Shown: positions 38,528 to 47,342, counted from the stretch's first letter. The stretch is DNA of 64,000 nt from Ancylomarina salipaludis (GCF_004122035.1 NZ_SAXA01000017.1:1-64000); one strand, 5' to 3'. The notes: generated by a model from the letters alone, not told the origin. Numbers and translations are program-made.

Positions 38528-38590
38528 CTCTGGGGTGAAAATCGCAGAGTTTTTTTTCACCTCTCCAACGCCTGTTGGAGAGGTGTTTTT
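38528..38590 (+). terminator. Tandem terminators after the SulP gene
   Basis: The first hairpin, CTCTG/CAGAG (38528-38549), is followed by eight T residues. The second, with 12-bp arms CACCTCTCCAAC/GTTGGAGAGGTG (38558-38585), is followed by another T-run. The region separates the convergent SulP and C1 peptidase genes. Confidence 0.85.
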
Positions 38591-38649
38591 ATTTTTAAAA
38601 AATGCAATCTGTATTTCAAATAAGCATTGTTAAGATTCTTAAAATCAAC

Positions 38650-39843
38650 TTACTTCAAGCCTAACTTATTAGCAATTTCAAGTGGAATAGCATCTTTATG
38701 AATCAAGACAGACACAGTTTTATATTGCAAGAATGGCTTCGATGCATAGAAATAGCCCTTGTACGAATTCAAATCAGTCCCCCAGGAATTTTTCACCAGG
38801 TAATACTTACTGCCATTCTGATCTTTTGCCGTTCCTACAATATGCATCATATGATCTTCTGTCGATTCATAATTATCGAAAGCCACTTGACGCATTTCCT
38901 GAATAATTACCTTTTCCTTAACCGGATATTCAGTGCCATAAGCTGATTTTTGATCTTTACTCATATTTTGCCATTTTGAAATTTCAGAATCAGCCATATT
39001 CTTTGACTCCGTTTCAGGAACAACGGCAACGCCTTTTCTAAAAGCAAAACCTTTTTCACTCACATCACTTCCCCAGGCGATACTATAACCAGTCTCGATA
39101 GCATGATCAACAATCTGCATCATTTCGTCCATGGGCACATTAAGTACTTCGCCCAAAGACCAGTTATCGGCACCTTCAAAAATAAAACTTTCATAAAAAG
39201 GATGATGCGTGTAAGACGTAATTGTAACGTAATCATCCATATTTAATCCCAAAGACGAAGCGAACGATTTCGGAGTATACTCTTTCCCTTTGTACATGAA
39301 TGATTCAGGAATTTCGCCCAAATACGCCTCAAGAACACCATCAAAACCTTTTCTCCAAATTGAGGTAATTTTCTTGTTCTTATTCTTTACAACAGCATCA
39401 ACATATGCCTTCAGAATCTCATCCATTTCGCCATGAACAGGAAGGGTTTCATCAAAAGTATTTCCGGTATATGCCTCCTGAGGCATAATTCCAAACTGCT
39501 TAATTACGTTCAAAACATCCCAACCTTCCGCTCCGGCTGAAAAACTCTTCATCCCATGAAAACGCACATAATCTTTTGCTCTTAAATGGTAATTTCTATT
39601 CACAACAAACATCTCAGAAAGGTCGAACTCTCCTTTTCCCATTCGAATTAATTCTGACTCTAAAAAAGAACTCATTGCATAAGCCCAACAGGTTCCTGAA
39701 CGGTGTTGATCTTTTACCTCTGTGGCTTTCAACTGCTTTTCGATAGTAAACTGATACGTTTTCTTTTCCTCTTTTTTCTTTGCAAATGACGATGAAATTG
39801 ATCCTAAAGTCAAAAGGATTGCAATTATTATTCTAGTATTCAT
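38650..39843 (-). CDS. Exported C1-family cysteine peptidase (bleomycin hydrolase/PepC type)
   Basis: A 397-residue protein with a signal peptide (IIIAILLTLGSISSSFAK). The papain-type triad of the C1B group is seen: Q46 and C52 in DQHRSGTCWAY, H331 in the DHMMHIVG motif and N352 in KNSWG. Cytosolic PepC trims peptides as an aminopeptidase; this homologue is exported, so it probably acts on peptides in the periplasm. It starts with ATG. It is divergent from the exported M49-like peptidase with 170 bp between them, and both would release amino acids for fermentation. Confidence 0.9.
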   Translation of the reverse strand: MNTRIIIAILLTLGSISSSFAKKKEEKKTYQFTIEKQLKATEVKDQHRSGTCWAYAMSSFLESELIRMGKGEFDLSEMFVVNRNYHLRAKDYVRFHGMKSFSAGAEGWDVLNVIKQFGIMPQEAYTGNTFDETLPVHGEMDEILKAYVDAVVKNKNKKITSIWRKGFDGVLEAYLGEIPESFMYKGKEYTPKSFASSLGLNMDDYVTITSYTHHPFYESFIFEGADNWSLGEVLNVPMDEMMQIVDHAIETGYSIAWGSDVSEKGFAFRKGVAVVPETESKNMADSEISKWQNMSKDQKSAYGTEYPVKEKVIIQEMRQVAFDNYESTEDHMMHIVGTAKDQNGSKYYLVKNSWGTDLNSYKGYFYASKPFLQYKTVSVLIHKDAIPLEIANKLGLK

Positions 39844-39926
39844 TTTAAATAAAAGTTTTGGTTGTTTAAATATGCTTAAGTATTGATATTACAATTCTTT
39901 GCTTGTATTTTTGAACATCTAAAATA

Positions 39927-39934
39927 CAAAACTA
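39927..39934 (-). promoter_or_regulatory. Candidate -7 box of the C1 peptidase gene
   Basis: TAGTTTTG on the minus strand matches TAnnTTTG and lies about 84 bp before the start codon. No clean -33 element was seen. Confidence 0.3.
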
Positions 39935-40013
39935 TAGGTTCTTCAAAAGAATACGGACAGTTATATTATAGAAAAACGCACAAGTAATAAACACTAATTA
40001 ATAATTCATTCAA

Positions 40014-41660
40014 ATGAACAAACTAGCAAGTCTGGCTTTAATCGCCATTTTTAGTTTAGGATTTACATCTTGCAAAGAAAAGCAATGTTGTAACAAAGAA
40101 AAGGTATCACCTCTTCAGGAAAAAGTAAATCAATATGCTGAGGTTGAACTAAAAACCGATATATCGGTTCTTACTGAAAAAGAAAAGCAAATGCTTCCTA
40201 TCCTGATCGAAGTATCAGAAATTATGGAAGAAATCTTCTGGAAAGATGCTGTTGGGGACAAAACCGAATTCCTTTCGAAATTGAAAGATCCTGCAGCTGT
40301 TGCTTATGCAAAAATCAATTACGGACCTTGGGACAGACTTGATAATCAAGCTCCTTTTATTGATACTTATGGTAAAAAACCTGCTGGAGCTAACTTTTAT
40401 CCTGCAGATATGACCAAAGAAGAATTCGATGCTATTCAGGATGAATTAAAGAGCAGCACCTACTCTGTTATTCGTCGTGATGAAAATGGGAAATTAGTTG
40501 TTCTTCCTTACCACCTTGCTTACAAAGCTGAAACTGAAAAAGCATCAGCATTGTTGCTTAAAGCTGCTGAATTAGCTGAAGATGCAGGTCTTAAAAAATA
40601 TTTGGAACTTCGTGCTGAAGCATTATTAACTGATGACTATTTAGCTTCGGATATGGCTTGGATGGATATGCAAGACAACACCATTGATTTTGTTGTTGGT
40701 CCTATCGAAACCTACGAAGATGCACTTTATGGCTACAAAGCGTCTCACTCTGCTCAAATCCTGGTTAAGGATAAAGCTTGGTCTAAAACCCTTTCTCGTT
40801 TTGGGGCACTTCTTCCTCGTTTACAAGAAAGTCTTCCGGTTCCTGCAAAGTATAAAGCTGAAAAAGCAAATGCTAATGCAGATATGAATGCCTACGACGT
40901 AATTTATTACGGTGGTGATTGTAATGCGGGTAGCAAAAATATCGCTATTAACCTACCAAACGACCCAAGAGTACATCTTGCAAAAGGTAGCCGTAAGTTG
41001 CAGTTGAAAAATGCAATGCAGGCTAAATTCGATAAGATTTTGGTTCCAATCTCAAATTTATTGATGGACGAAAGTCAGCGTAAGCATGTTAAATTCGATG
41101 CTTTCTTCGAAAACACCATGTTCCACGAAGTGGCTCACGGTTTGGGTATCAAATACACACTTGCAGACCAAACACTAACTGTTCGTAAAGCGCTTAAAGA
41201 TGCTTATACGTCTATTGAAGAAGGTAAAGCTGATATTTTAGGTCTCTATATGGTGACTAAACTAGCTGAATGGGGCGAAATCAAAGACAAAGATCTAATG
41301 GATAACTACGTAACCTTTATGGCAAGTACATTCCGTTCAGTTCGTTTTGGTGCATCAAGTGCACACGGTAAAGCCAATATGATTCGTTTCTATCGTTTCC
41401 AGGAAGCTGGTGCTTTCACACGTGACGAAGCAACAGGAACATACAAAGTGGATTTCGAAAAAATGAAAGCTGCAGTGAACGCTTTAGGAGAAGAGCTATT
41501 GGTACTTCAAGGTGATGCTAACTACGAAGCTGCTAAAAAATTAATCGCTGAAAAAGGAAATATTGGTGAAGATCTACAAGCTGATCTTGATCGCGTTAAC
41601 AATGCAGGGATTCCTAAGGATATCGTTTATAAACAAGGTATAAAAGTACTTGGCTTATAA
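40014..41660 (+). CDS. Lipoprotein of the dipeptidyl-peptidase III (M49)-like family
   Basis: A 548-residue lipoprotein with lipobox FTSC and lipidated C20. The zinc motif is HEVAHG with H371, E372 and H375. A second metal-ligand/helix motif EEGKAD follows at E402/E403. Most M49 enzymes carry HExxxH (as HELLGH), so the shorter HExxH spacing is atypical. A few bacterial M49 members with HExxH have been described. The enzyme would cleave dipeptides from the N-terminus of oligopeptides at the cell surface or in the periplasm. Next to another exported peptidase on the opposite strand. The M49 assignment itself is an inference from motifs and length. Confidence 0.75.
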   Translation: MNKLASLALIAIFSLGFTSCKEKQCCNKEKVSPLQEKVNQYAEVELKTDISVLTEKEKQMLPILIEVSEIMEEIFWKDAVGDKTEFLSKLKDPAAVAYAKINYGPWDRLDNQAPFIDTYGKKPAGANFYPADMTKEEFDAIQDELKSSTYSVIRRDENGKLVVLPYHLAYKAETEKASALLLKAAELAEDAGLKKYLELRAEALLTDDYLASDMAWMDMQDNTIDFVVGPIETYEDALYGYKASHSAQILVKDKAWSKTLSRFGALLPRLQESLPVPAKYKAEKANANADMNAYDVIYYGGDCNAGSKNIAINLPNDPRVHLAKGSRKLQLKNAMQAKFDKILVPISNLLMDESQRKHVKFDAFFENTMFHEVAHGLGIKYTLADQTLTVRKALKDAYTSIEEGKADILGLYMVTKLAEWGEIKDKDLMDNYVTFMASTFRSVRFGASSAHGKANMIRFYRFQEAGAFTRDEATGTYKVDFEKMKAAVNALGEELLVLQGDANYEAAKKLIAEKGNIGEDLQADLDRVNNAGIPKDIVYKQGIKVLGL

Positions 41661-41681
41661 ACTGAAATAATTAAAATACAG

Positions 41682-41716
41682 AAGCGGCTATCTTAATAAA
41701 ATAGCCGCTTTTTTTA
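41682..41716 (+). terminator. Terminator of the M49-like gene
   Basis: Perfect arms AAGCGGCTAT and ATAGCCGCTT with a 9-nt loop, followed by a T-run. It lies between the M49-like gene and the convergent globin gene. Confidence 0.9.
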
Positions 41717-41760
41717 TTTTTGAATCTCTGATAAAAAATTCCCTTTCTGAAAAATAGTCT

Positions 41761-42201
41761 TTATGAATTAACCATCCAAATGGAAAAGATGTTGAGATAA
41801 TTCCAAAAAGAAACGACCACATCTTCAGGAGCATCAAGCTTAGGTAAAATCTCTTTATAAGCATTTAACCAGATTTCACGTGCCTGCGCTGTAATTTTAA
41901 AATGAACATGTCGACTGACCAACATAGGATTTCCCTGATTCTGATTGAAATAATCAGGACCACCTAAAGCTTGAATAAAAAAATCGGAAGAACGCAGTTT
42001 TGCTGCCTCAAATTCCTTATCCCAGCGAGGGAACATCCCTCCTATTTCGCTTAATCGCAATAGATCATAGTGGTCGCTCACCATCTTTCGAACCCCCTCT
42101 TCTCCAATACAAGCCAATAGTTTTACATCGGGGCGAGTAACTTGTGGACGTCCTCCTCCTGGTGGAACTGGTGCTATCTCTAATTTCATGCTTAATCTCA
42201 T
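41761..42201 (-). CDS. Truncated-hemoglobin-like globin
   Basis: A 146-residue helical protein. The proximal histidine is H98 in VSRHVHFKI, and the following AREIWLNAYKEIL helix matches the truncated-hemoglobin H-helix. The first ATG (M1) or M5 may be the true start. Such globins bind oxygen, nitric oxide or sulfide, and in anaerobes often detoxify NO or O2. Family group (II or III) is not clear. It stands alone between two convergent or divergent neighbours. Confidence 0.8.
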   Translation of the reverse strand: MRLSMKLEIAPVPPGGGRPQVTRPDVKLLACIGEEGVRKMVSDHYDLLRLSEIGGMFPRWDKEFEAAKLRSSDFFIQALGGPDYFNQNQGNPMLVSRHVHFKITAQAREIWLNAYKEILPKLDAPEDVVVSFWNYLNIFSIWMVNS

Positions 42202-42382
42202 TTTATAACCATTTTAAAATGGCTCTTATTTTTATAATTCTCAAAAGGCAATACAAATTAAATACTTTCATGTCTTAATTTAGCATTTTAAGGCAAGGAT
42301 TTTTAATATGATTTTTTTTTCATAAATTTAAACTTGACAAATCAAATAACAAAACAATTATTTTTTGTTTAAAATATGACAA

Positions 42383-42736
42383 ATGGATACAAGTAAAGTT
42401 GACCTTTTCTTAATGACGAATGCAAAATATTTTGAAAGTTATCAGATCTCAACAATCAAAAATATGATTCAGGATCTAGATGATGACAAATTTATTATTT
42501 TGCAAACTTTAAATTTAAAAGATCCAACAATAGCTCTTATTCTGTCCCTTTTAAATATTGTCGCACCCTTTTCATTCGACCGTTTCTTTATTGGTGATAT
42601 TGGTTTAGGTATCATCAAACTATTAACCTGTGGTGGTTTATTTATCTGGATCATTGTTGATTGGTTCATCATTATGGAAAGAACCCGCCAGATTAACTTC
42701 GAAAAACTTCAACAAGCATTACAGTATAATGCCTAA
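42383..42736 (+). CDS. TM2-domain membrane protein
   Basis: A 117-residue protein with a hydrophilic N-terminal half and a C-terminal TM2 domain of two membrane helices joined by DRFFIGDIGLGIIKLL (about 67-82), the DRF-type turn of the family. Function is unknown. Its last 8 bp overlap the start of the DUF2752 gene, so the two are translationally coupled. The pair often occurs together in Bacteroidota. Confidence 0.85.
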   Translation: MDTSKVDLFLMTNAKYFESYQISTIKNMIQDLDDDKFIILQTLNLKDPTIALILSLLNIVAPFSFDRFFIGDIGLGIIKLLTCGGLFIWIIVDWFIIMERTRQINFEKLQQALQYNA

Positions 42737-43142
42737 AAAGAAATTATACGGTCTCGTTATTTTACTTTCCATTTTAGCTTATAGCTGGCTCATTTACAAT
42801 TTCTACTTTCTTAATTCGTCCAAAGATGGAATAACTGTTTGCTGGTTTAAAATCCTAAGCGGCTTCCCCTGTCCGGCATGTGGTTCAACCAGTGGTATGA
42901 TAGAAATTTTTAAAGGACACTTCGCTCAAGCCTTTCAATACAATCCCTTTTCATACAGCTCACTTTTTATCCTGATTTTTTCCTCAGGCTGGGTGGTGGC
43001 TGATCTGATTCGTAAAAAAGATGGCTTTTACCATTTTTACCATACCATCAACAACCAACTAAAAAAAAAGAGAATAATCATACCGATTATCCTCTTGTTT
43101 ATAATTATCTGGATATGGAATATCTATAAAACTTTAAACTGA
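42729..43142 (+). CDS. DUF2752 membrane protein
   Basis: From the ATG at 42729 it is 137 residues. An upstream frame extension to 42630 overlaps the TM2 gene in another frame and is rejected. The family motif PCPACGSTSG (C48, C51) lies between the first and second of about three membrane segments. The conserved cysteine pair could bind a metal or form a disulfide. Function is not known. Overlap of 8 bp with the TM2 gene suggests a joint role. Confidence 0.88.
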   Translation: MPKKKLYGLVILLSILAYSWLIYNFYFLNSSKDGITVCWFKILSGFPCPACGSTSGMIEIFKGHFAQAFQYNPFSYSSLFILIFSSGWVVADLIRKKDGFYHFYHTINNQLKKKRIIIPIILLFIIIWIWNIYKTLN

Positions 43143-43145
43143 GTT

Positions 43146-44090
43146 TTAGTTCATAATATTACGAGGTTTTCCTTGCAACCATAATTTTATATTTTCCATC
43201 ACAATTTCGATGCGTTTATCAAACGATTCATGAGTAGCAAATGCCAGGTGCGGGAGCATGATTAGATTCGGTGCCGAAAACAAAACATGCTCTTTTTCCA
43301 AAGGCGGTTCCTTCTCATAAACATCAACAGCTGCTCCGGCAATTTGTCCTTCTTCAAGAGCCAAACAAAGCGCCTGACTATCGACTACCGGACCTCGTGC
43401 CGTATTGATTAAGATAGCAGTATCTTTCATCGCCTTAAATTCATCAGAACCAATCAGTCCTTTTGTCTCATTGGTCAGTGGTGTATGCAGCGAAATAATA
43501 TCAGCTTCCTTCAATAAAGTTGCCTTATCAACAAACTCAACACCTTCAACCTGCTTCTCCGTACGAGAATAAGCCAACACCCTGCAATTAAACACCTTTG
43601 CAATTTCAGCAACACGTAAGCCTATAGCACCTGCTCCTATTATTCCCAGACATTTCCCATTCAACTCCGTTCCCAGAAATGTGCCACGACTCCCACCAAA
43701 GCGCGTAATGGCATCACCTCCAACAATTTTTCTATACAAGGAAATAATCATCCCTATGGTAAGCTCAGCTACAGATTCATTTGAGAAACCTGCTGCATTA
43801 CTCACCAGAATATCTCGTTCATTACAAGCCTGCATATTGATATGATCAACACCTGTAAAAGCAACAGATATCATCGCCAAATTGGGGCAATTCGCAATAA
43901 AATTGGCGCTTATTGGAATATTACTCACAACAATTACCTCTGCATTTTCAGCTCTCTTTATCAATTCTTCCTCATTTTCATTTCGATCTGAATAAAACGT
44001 CAGTTCATGACCAAGAACTTCAAAATCCTGCTTCAACTGAGCATATTTACAAGAAGTAATTCCGATAGGTTCTAAAATAGATATCTTCAT
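43146..44090 (-). CDS. D-2-hydroxyacid dehydrogenase family protein
   Basis: A 314-residue NAD(P)-dependent enzyme. The dinucleotide-binding motif GIIGAGAIGLRVAE (about 150-163) and the catalytic set are visible: arginine in NTARGPVVD, glutamate in VYEKEP and histidine in LPHLAFAT. Candidates are glycerate, phosphoglycerate-type or D-lactate-type activity; the substrate cannot be assigned. The short length excludes an ACT domain of SerA type. It starts with ATG and is monocistronic. Confidence 0.85.
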   Translation of the reverse strand: MKISILEPIGITSCKYAQLKQDFEVLGHELTFYSDRNENEEELIKRAENAEVIVVSNIPISANFIANCPNLAMISVAFTGVDHINMQACNERDILVSNAAGFSNESVAELTIGMIISLYRKIVGGDAITRFGGSRGTFLGTELNGKCLGIIGAGAIGLRVAEIAKVFNCRVLAYSRTEKQVEGVEFVDKATLLKEADIISLHTPLTNETKGLIGSDEFKAMKDTAILINTARGPVVDSQALCLALEEGQIAGAAVDVYEKEPPLEKEHVLFSAPNLIMLPHLAFATHESFDKRIEIVMENIKLWLQGKPRNIMN

Positions 44091-44197
44091 TTTGTGTTTA
44101 TTTTGGGAAAGTAAAAATACTTTAATCTTATTGATCTCATTAAGCTTGAATAATCATCAATATTGCTTAATTTTATTAAGATCTAAAGTCAAAGTTG

Positions 44198-45058
44198 ATG
44201 CTATCAAAAATAGAAATTATAAAGGAATTGCTGAATGATTTCTGTAACGAAATCTTAAATTGTCCGGCTTACGCAAAAATCTGCCATCGGGTCCTTCATG
44301 AACTCGACCAACACCCCGACCATCCACTTGACAGGGGGAAGGAAAACATTTGGGCTGCAGGTATTGCTCATGCCGTTGGTAGTATCAATTTCCTTTTTCA
44401 AACCTCATCTTCTCCCCATATAAGTGTTAATGACCTGAACTATTTTTTCGGTACACGAGCAACTACTACAGGAAAAAAATCACTGGATTTACGCGACTTA
44501 CTGCATATTTCGCCTTACAATTCTGCCTACCAAATCAATCAAACTTATTCTGATGATCCATTGGACCAGATCAAAGACGCGATTGTTAAAAAATTTGGTG
44601 TTTCGGAAGAAGATGTTGAAGCAATTTTAAACAGTGTCAACCGTCCTGATTGCCCCGTTATTCCTAAAACTGATTACAGTGCCATCAGAATTATCCCCAA
44701 ACAAAAATTCTGGGATTGGGTAGAGACTCAAATCGATTTGGATCAAATTGATCCAAAAATGCGACAAGATTATAACATATATTTGATTTATGATATCGAA
44801 TTAAAATCTTCAATTGAAGAAGAACTACGCCTGAAATACAAAGAGATATGGGAAATTGAAGCAACCCGATACATCAACTCAGACTCTGATTTTCCAACAG
44901 GATCATTTCTGGAGTTTCTGCAATGGTTCGAGGTTCGTGTTTCATCACATGTTATGGATCTGACCGGCGAACTTTTAGATGATTTCAACGAAGAAGATTT
45001 TGATGATGAATTGGGATCTAATGATAACAATTTCCCACCTGACTTCAGCCTGAATTGA
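44198..45058 (+). CDS. DUF6398 domain protein
   Basis: From ATG at 44198 it has 286 residues (a TTG at 44195 is an alternative by one codon). Residues about 10-110 match DUF6398 by eye: ENIWAAGIAHAVGSINFLF and a helical DLRDLLHISPYN block. The remainder, about 110-287, is not assigned and ends in a strongly acidic tail. No function is known. It is followed by the double-cubane reductase gene after 93 bp that contain a promoter, so it need not share that operon. Confidence 0.6.
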   Translation: MLSKIEIIKELLNDFCNEILNCPAYAKICHRVLHELDQHPDHPLDRGKENIWAAGIAHAVGSINFLFQTSSSPHISVNDLNYFFGTRATTTGKKSLDLRDLLHISPYNSAYQINQTYSDDPLDQIKDAIVKKFGVSEEDVEAILNSVNRPDCPVIPKTDYSAIRIIPKQKFWDWVETQIDLDQIDPKMRQDYNIYLIYDIELKSSIEEELRLKYKEIWEIEATRYINSDSDFPTGSFLEFLQWFEVRVSSHVMDLTGELLDDFNEEDFDDELGSNDNNFPPDFSLN

Positions 45059-45116
45059 CTAATTCTATATTTCTAAAAAATCGATCACATCGTTAGGAAT
45101 GAGAGTGAAAGCTTTC

Positions 45117-45124
45117 TACTTTTG
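45117..45124 (+). promoter_or_regulatory. Candidate promoter -7 box of the double-cubane reductase gene
   Basis: TACTTTTG is an exact match to TAnnTTTG. A weak TTAG at 45093-45096 lies 20 bp upstream. The predicted leader to the ATG at 45152 is about 20 nt. Confidence 0.5.
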
Positions 45125-45151
45125 CGGCCAATCATAAAAAACAATAATATT

Positions 45152-46426
45152 ATGGCAGATTACACGCAAATGTGGACTGATCTTGGTTTGAACCATGACA
45201 ATCACAACGCACTATTAGACAACTTAGGACAAGCATACCAGTCAATTTTTATGACACAGGAAAATCGACCTGAAGGGATGTCTTATTTTGATTTTGTAAT
45301 GAGTGAAGCTCATGGCTTAAGAATACAGGAATTGCGTGAAGAACAAGAAGCGGGGCGCAAGATTATTGGTTCTTTTTGCGTTTTTGTTCCTGAAGAAATC
45401 ATATTAGCGGCTGGTTGCACCGCAGTAGGACTATGCGCTGGAGCCGATTTTGCTCAGGAAGAAGTTGAAAAAGTTCTTCCTCGTAACACGTGTTCACTAA
45501 TCAAATCATTTTTTGGATTCAAGCTTGGAAAAGTTTGTCCCTACATGGAAGTATCAGATATGATCGTGGGAGAAAACACCTGTGATGGTAAGAAGAAATC
45601 ATTTGAAGTATTCAAAGAAATGGTTCCCAACTTCTATCAAATGGATCTTCCTCAGACCAAAACACCTATGGCCAGACATATGCTGAAGCAAGAGTTTAAG
45701 AGTTTTGTTGAAAAACTTGAAGAAATGACCGGCAAGCGCATTACCATAGAAGATTTAAAACAAGGAATTGCGACTGTAAATGCTAAACGCCAGGCTTTAC
45801 GTCGCTTATCAATGCTTCGCGCAGCTGACCCTGCACCTATTTCAGGTTTGGATGCCCTATTGATTAATCAAATTGCTTTCCTGGATAATCCAATCCGTTT
45901 CACCGAAAAAGTGAATGCGATTTGTGATGAACTTGAATTGCTAATTAAAGAGACAAAAGGCGCCAAAAAAGCCAAAGCTCCTCGTGTTCTTATCTCAGGA
46001 TGTCCAATGGCTATTCCAAATTGGAAATTACCTTCGATTATCGAATCAACAGGTGCCGTTATCGTTGGTGAAGAGTCATGTATTGGGGAACGTGGTCAAC
46101 GCAACCTAACTGATGATTCCGCTGATAGTTTAGAAGGCTTAATGAATGCTATTGTTGATCGTTATCTTAAAATTGATTGTGCCGTATTTACTCCTAATCA
46201 AGAGCGTGTTAACCACATCAAAGAAATGAGTCAGCAATACAATGCTGATGGTGTCATTCATTATGGACTTCAGTTTTGCCAGCCCTACATCATGGAGTCA
46301 TTCTCTGTTGAAAAGGAATTGGAAAAACAAAACATTTCGGTATTACGACTGGAAACAGATTACAGTCAGGAAGATATGGGACAATTATCGACTCGAGTAG
46401 AAGCCTTTGTCGAAATTATTAAATAA
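45152..46426 (+). CDS. Double-cubane-cluster-type 2-hydroxyacyl-CoA dehydratase-like reductase (YjiM family)
   Basis: From ATG at 45152 it is 424 residues; a TTG at 45122 is less likely because it lies within the promoter box. The fold is that of 2-hydroxyacyl-CoA dehydratase component D. N-terminal cysteines at 76, 89, 95, 114, 129 and 144, six in all, fit the set needed for a double-cubane [8Fe-9S] cluster rather than the three of a normal dehydratase, but I cannot assign individual ligands. Known members use ATP hydrolysis by a partner to reach very low potentials. The partner gene follows 89 bp downstream. Confidence 0.8.
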   Translation: MADYTQMWTDLGLNHDNHNALLDNLGQAYQSIFMTQENRPEGMSYFDFVMSEAHGLRIQELREEQEAGRKIIGSFCVFVPEEIILAAGCTAVGLCAGADFAQEEVEKVLPRNTCSLIKSFFGFKLGKVCPYMEVSDMIVGENTCDGKKKSFEVFKEMVPNFYQMDLPQTKTPMARHMLKQEFKSFVEKLEEMTGKRITIEDLKQGIATVNAKRQALRRLSMLRAADPAPISGLDALLINQIAFLDNPIRFTEKVNAICDELELLIKETKGAKKAKAPRVLISGCPMAIPNWKLPSIIESTGAVIVGEESCIGERGQRNLTDDSADSLEGLMNAIVDRYLKIDCAVFTPNQERVNHIKEMSQQYNADGVIHYGLQFCQPYIMESFSVEKELEKQNISVLRLETDYSQEDMGQLSTRVEAFVEIIK

Positions 46427-46443
46427 TTCAAGCTTACTAAATA

Positions 46444-46482
46444 ATCAAGAGTGAGAAACAAATCGTGTTTCTCACTCTTGAT
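46444..46482 (+). promoter_or_regulatory. 17-bp perfect hairpin between the reductase and its activase
   Basis: Arms ATCAAGAGTGAGAAACA (46444-46460) and TGTTTCTCACTCTTGAT (46466-46482) pair perfectly with a 5-nt loop. There is no T-run, and the next gene starts 33 nt downstream. It could reduce read-through so that less activase than reductase is made. Confidence 0.7.
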
Positions 46483-46515
46483 ATTTGAATCTTAACCAGA
46501 ATAAAATAGGAAACA

Positions 46516-47277
46516 ATGAGAGTAGCAGGTATCGATATAGGCTCACGAAGCATCGAACTAATTGTACTGGAAGATGGACAGGTGGTTCATAGCAAACAGG
46601 CCGAGTCGGGCTACAATCCTATAGAAAGAGTCAAAGAGTTAATCTCAGATGTATCCTTTGATAAGATTATGGCAACAGGCTATGGACGAGGCATTGTGGA
46701 GGTAGCTTTCGATTACCCCACTGTAACCGAAATAAAAGCCTACGGAGCCGGAGCCACAGCTTTGTATCCCGGAGTTAGAAGTGTCCTGGATATTGGAGGG
46801 CAAGACACCAAGGTCATTTCTATAAACGAAATGGGAAAAGTTGTGAAATTTGAAATGAATGATAAGTGTGCTGCCGGAACGGGTAAATTTCTGGAAATGA
46901 TGGCCACAAGTCTGGGCTATCAGGCACAAACACTAGGTGCAGCAGCTCAAAAAGGAACTGAAGGTATCGAAATCAATAGCATGTGCGCTGTCTTTGCCGA
47001 ATCAGAAGTAACCTCCTTACTGGCTAAAGGGTGCGATAGAAACGATATTGCTTTAGCAATCCATCAATCGGTATGCAGACGTGCAATTGGCATGATCCGT
47101 CGCCAGAATATAAGCACCCCTTTAATGTTTGCCGGTGGCGTTGCAAACAATACTTGTATGGTACAACTCTTAAAAGAAGCTTTGGGCGAAGATATCATTA
47201 TTCCTGAAAACCCTCAATTTGTTGGAGCACATGGTGCTGCCATTTTGGCTAGCCAATACGAACCAACGCCATATTAA
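46516..47277 (+). CDS. Acyl-CoA dehydratase activase-type ATPase (YjiL family)
   Basis: A 253-residue ASKHA-fold ATPase that forms a homodimer bridged by one [4Fe-4S] cluster. The ATP loops (GIDIGSRS and DIGGQDTKV) and the cluster cysteines C118 (NDKCAAGTGKFLEM) and C157 (NSMCAVFAESE) are intact. It uses ATP hydrolysis to push a single electron into the partner. Together with the double-cubane reductase it forms an ATP-driven low-potential electron system; its physiological substrate is not known. Confidence 0.92.
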   Translation: MRVAGIDIGSRSIELIVLEDGQVVHSKQAESGYNPIERVKELISDVSFDKIMATGYGRGIVEVAFDYPTVTEIKAYGAGATALYPGVRSVLDIGGQDTKVISINEMGKVVKFEMNDKCAAGTGKFLEMMATSLGYQAQTLGAAAQKGTEGIEINSMCAVFAESEVTSLLAKGCDRNDIALAIHQSVCRRAIGMIRRQNISTPLMFAGGVANNTCMVQLLKEALGEDIIIPENPQFVGAHGAAILASQYEPTPY

Positions 47278-47304
47278 AAACACATCCTGAAAGAAAAGAA
47301 AAAC

Positions 47305-47334
47305 CTGTATTCAATCTCTAAATACAGATCTTTT
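47305..47334. terminator. Terminator after the activase gene
   Basis: CTGTATT pairs with AATACAG around a 9-nt loop and is followed by a short T-run. The convergent NYN gene ends 9 bp away. Confidence 0.6.
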
Positions 47335-47342
47335 ACTATCAG

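Noticed and set aside
38558-38585. REP-like mobile palindrome
   Set aside because: It sits after a stop codon with a T-run and works as a terminator.
42630-42728. N-terminal extension of the DUF2752 protein
   Set aside because: It lies in the TM2 gene's coding region in another frame; the ATG at 42729 gives a normal family start.
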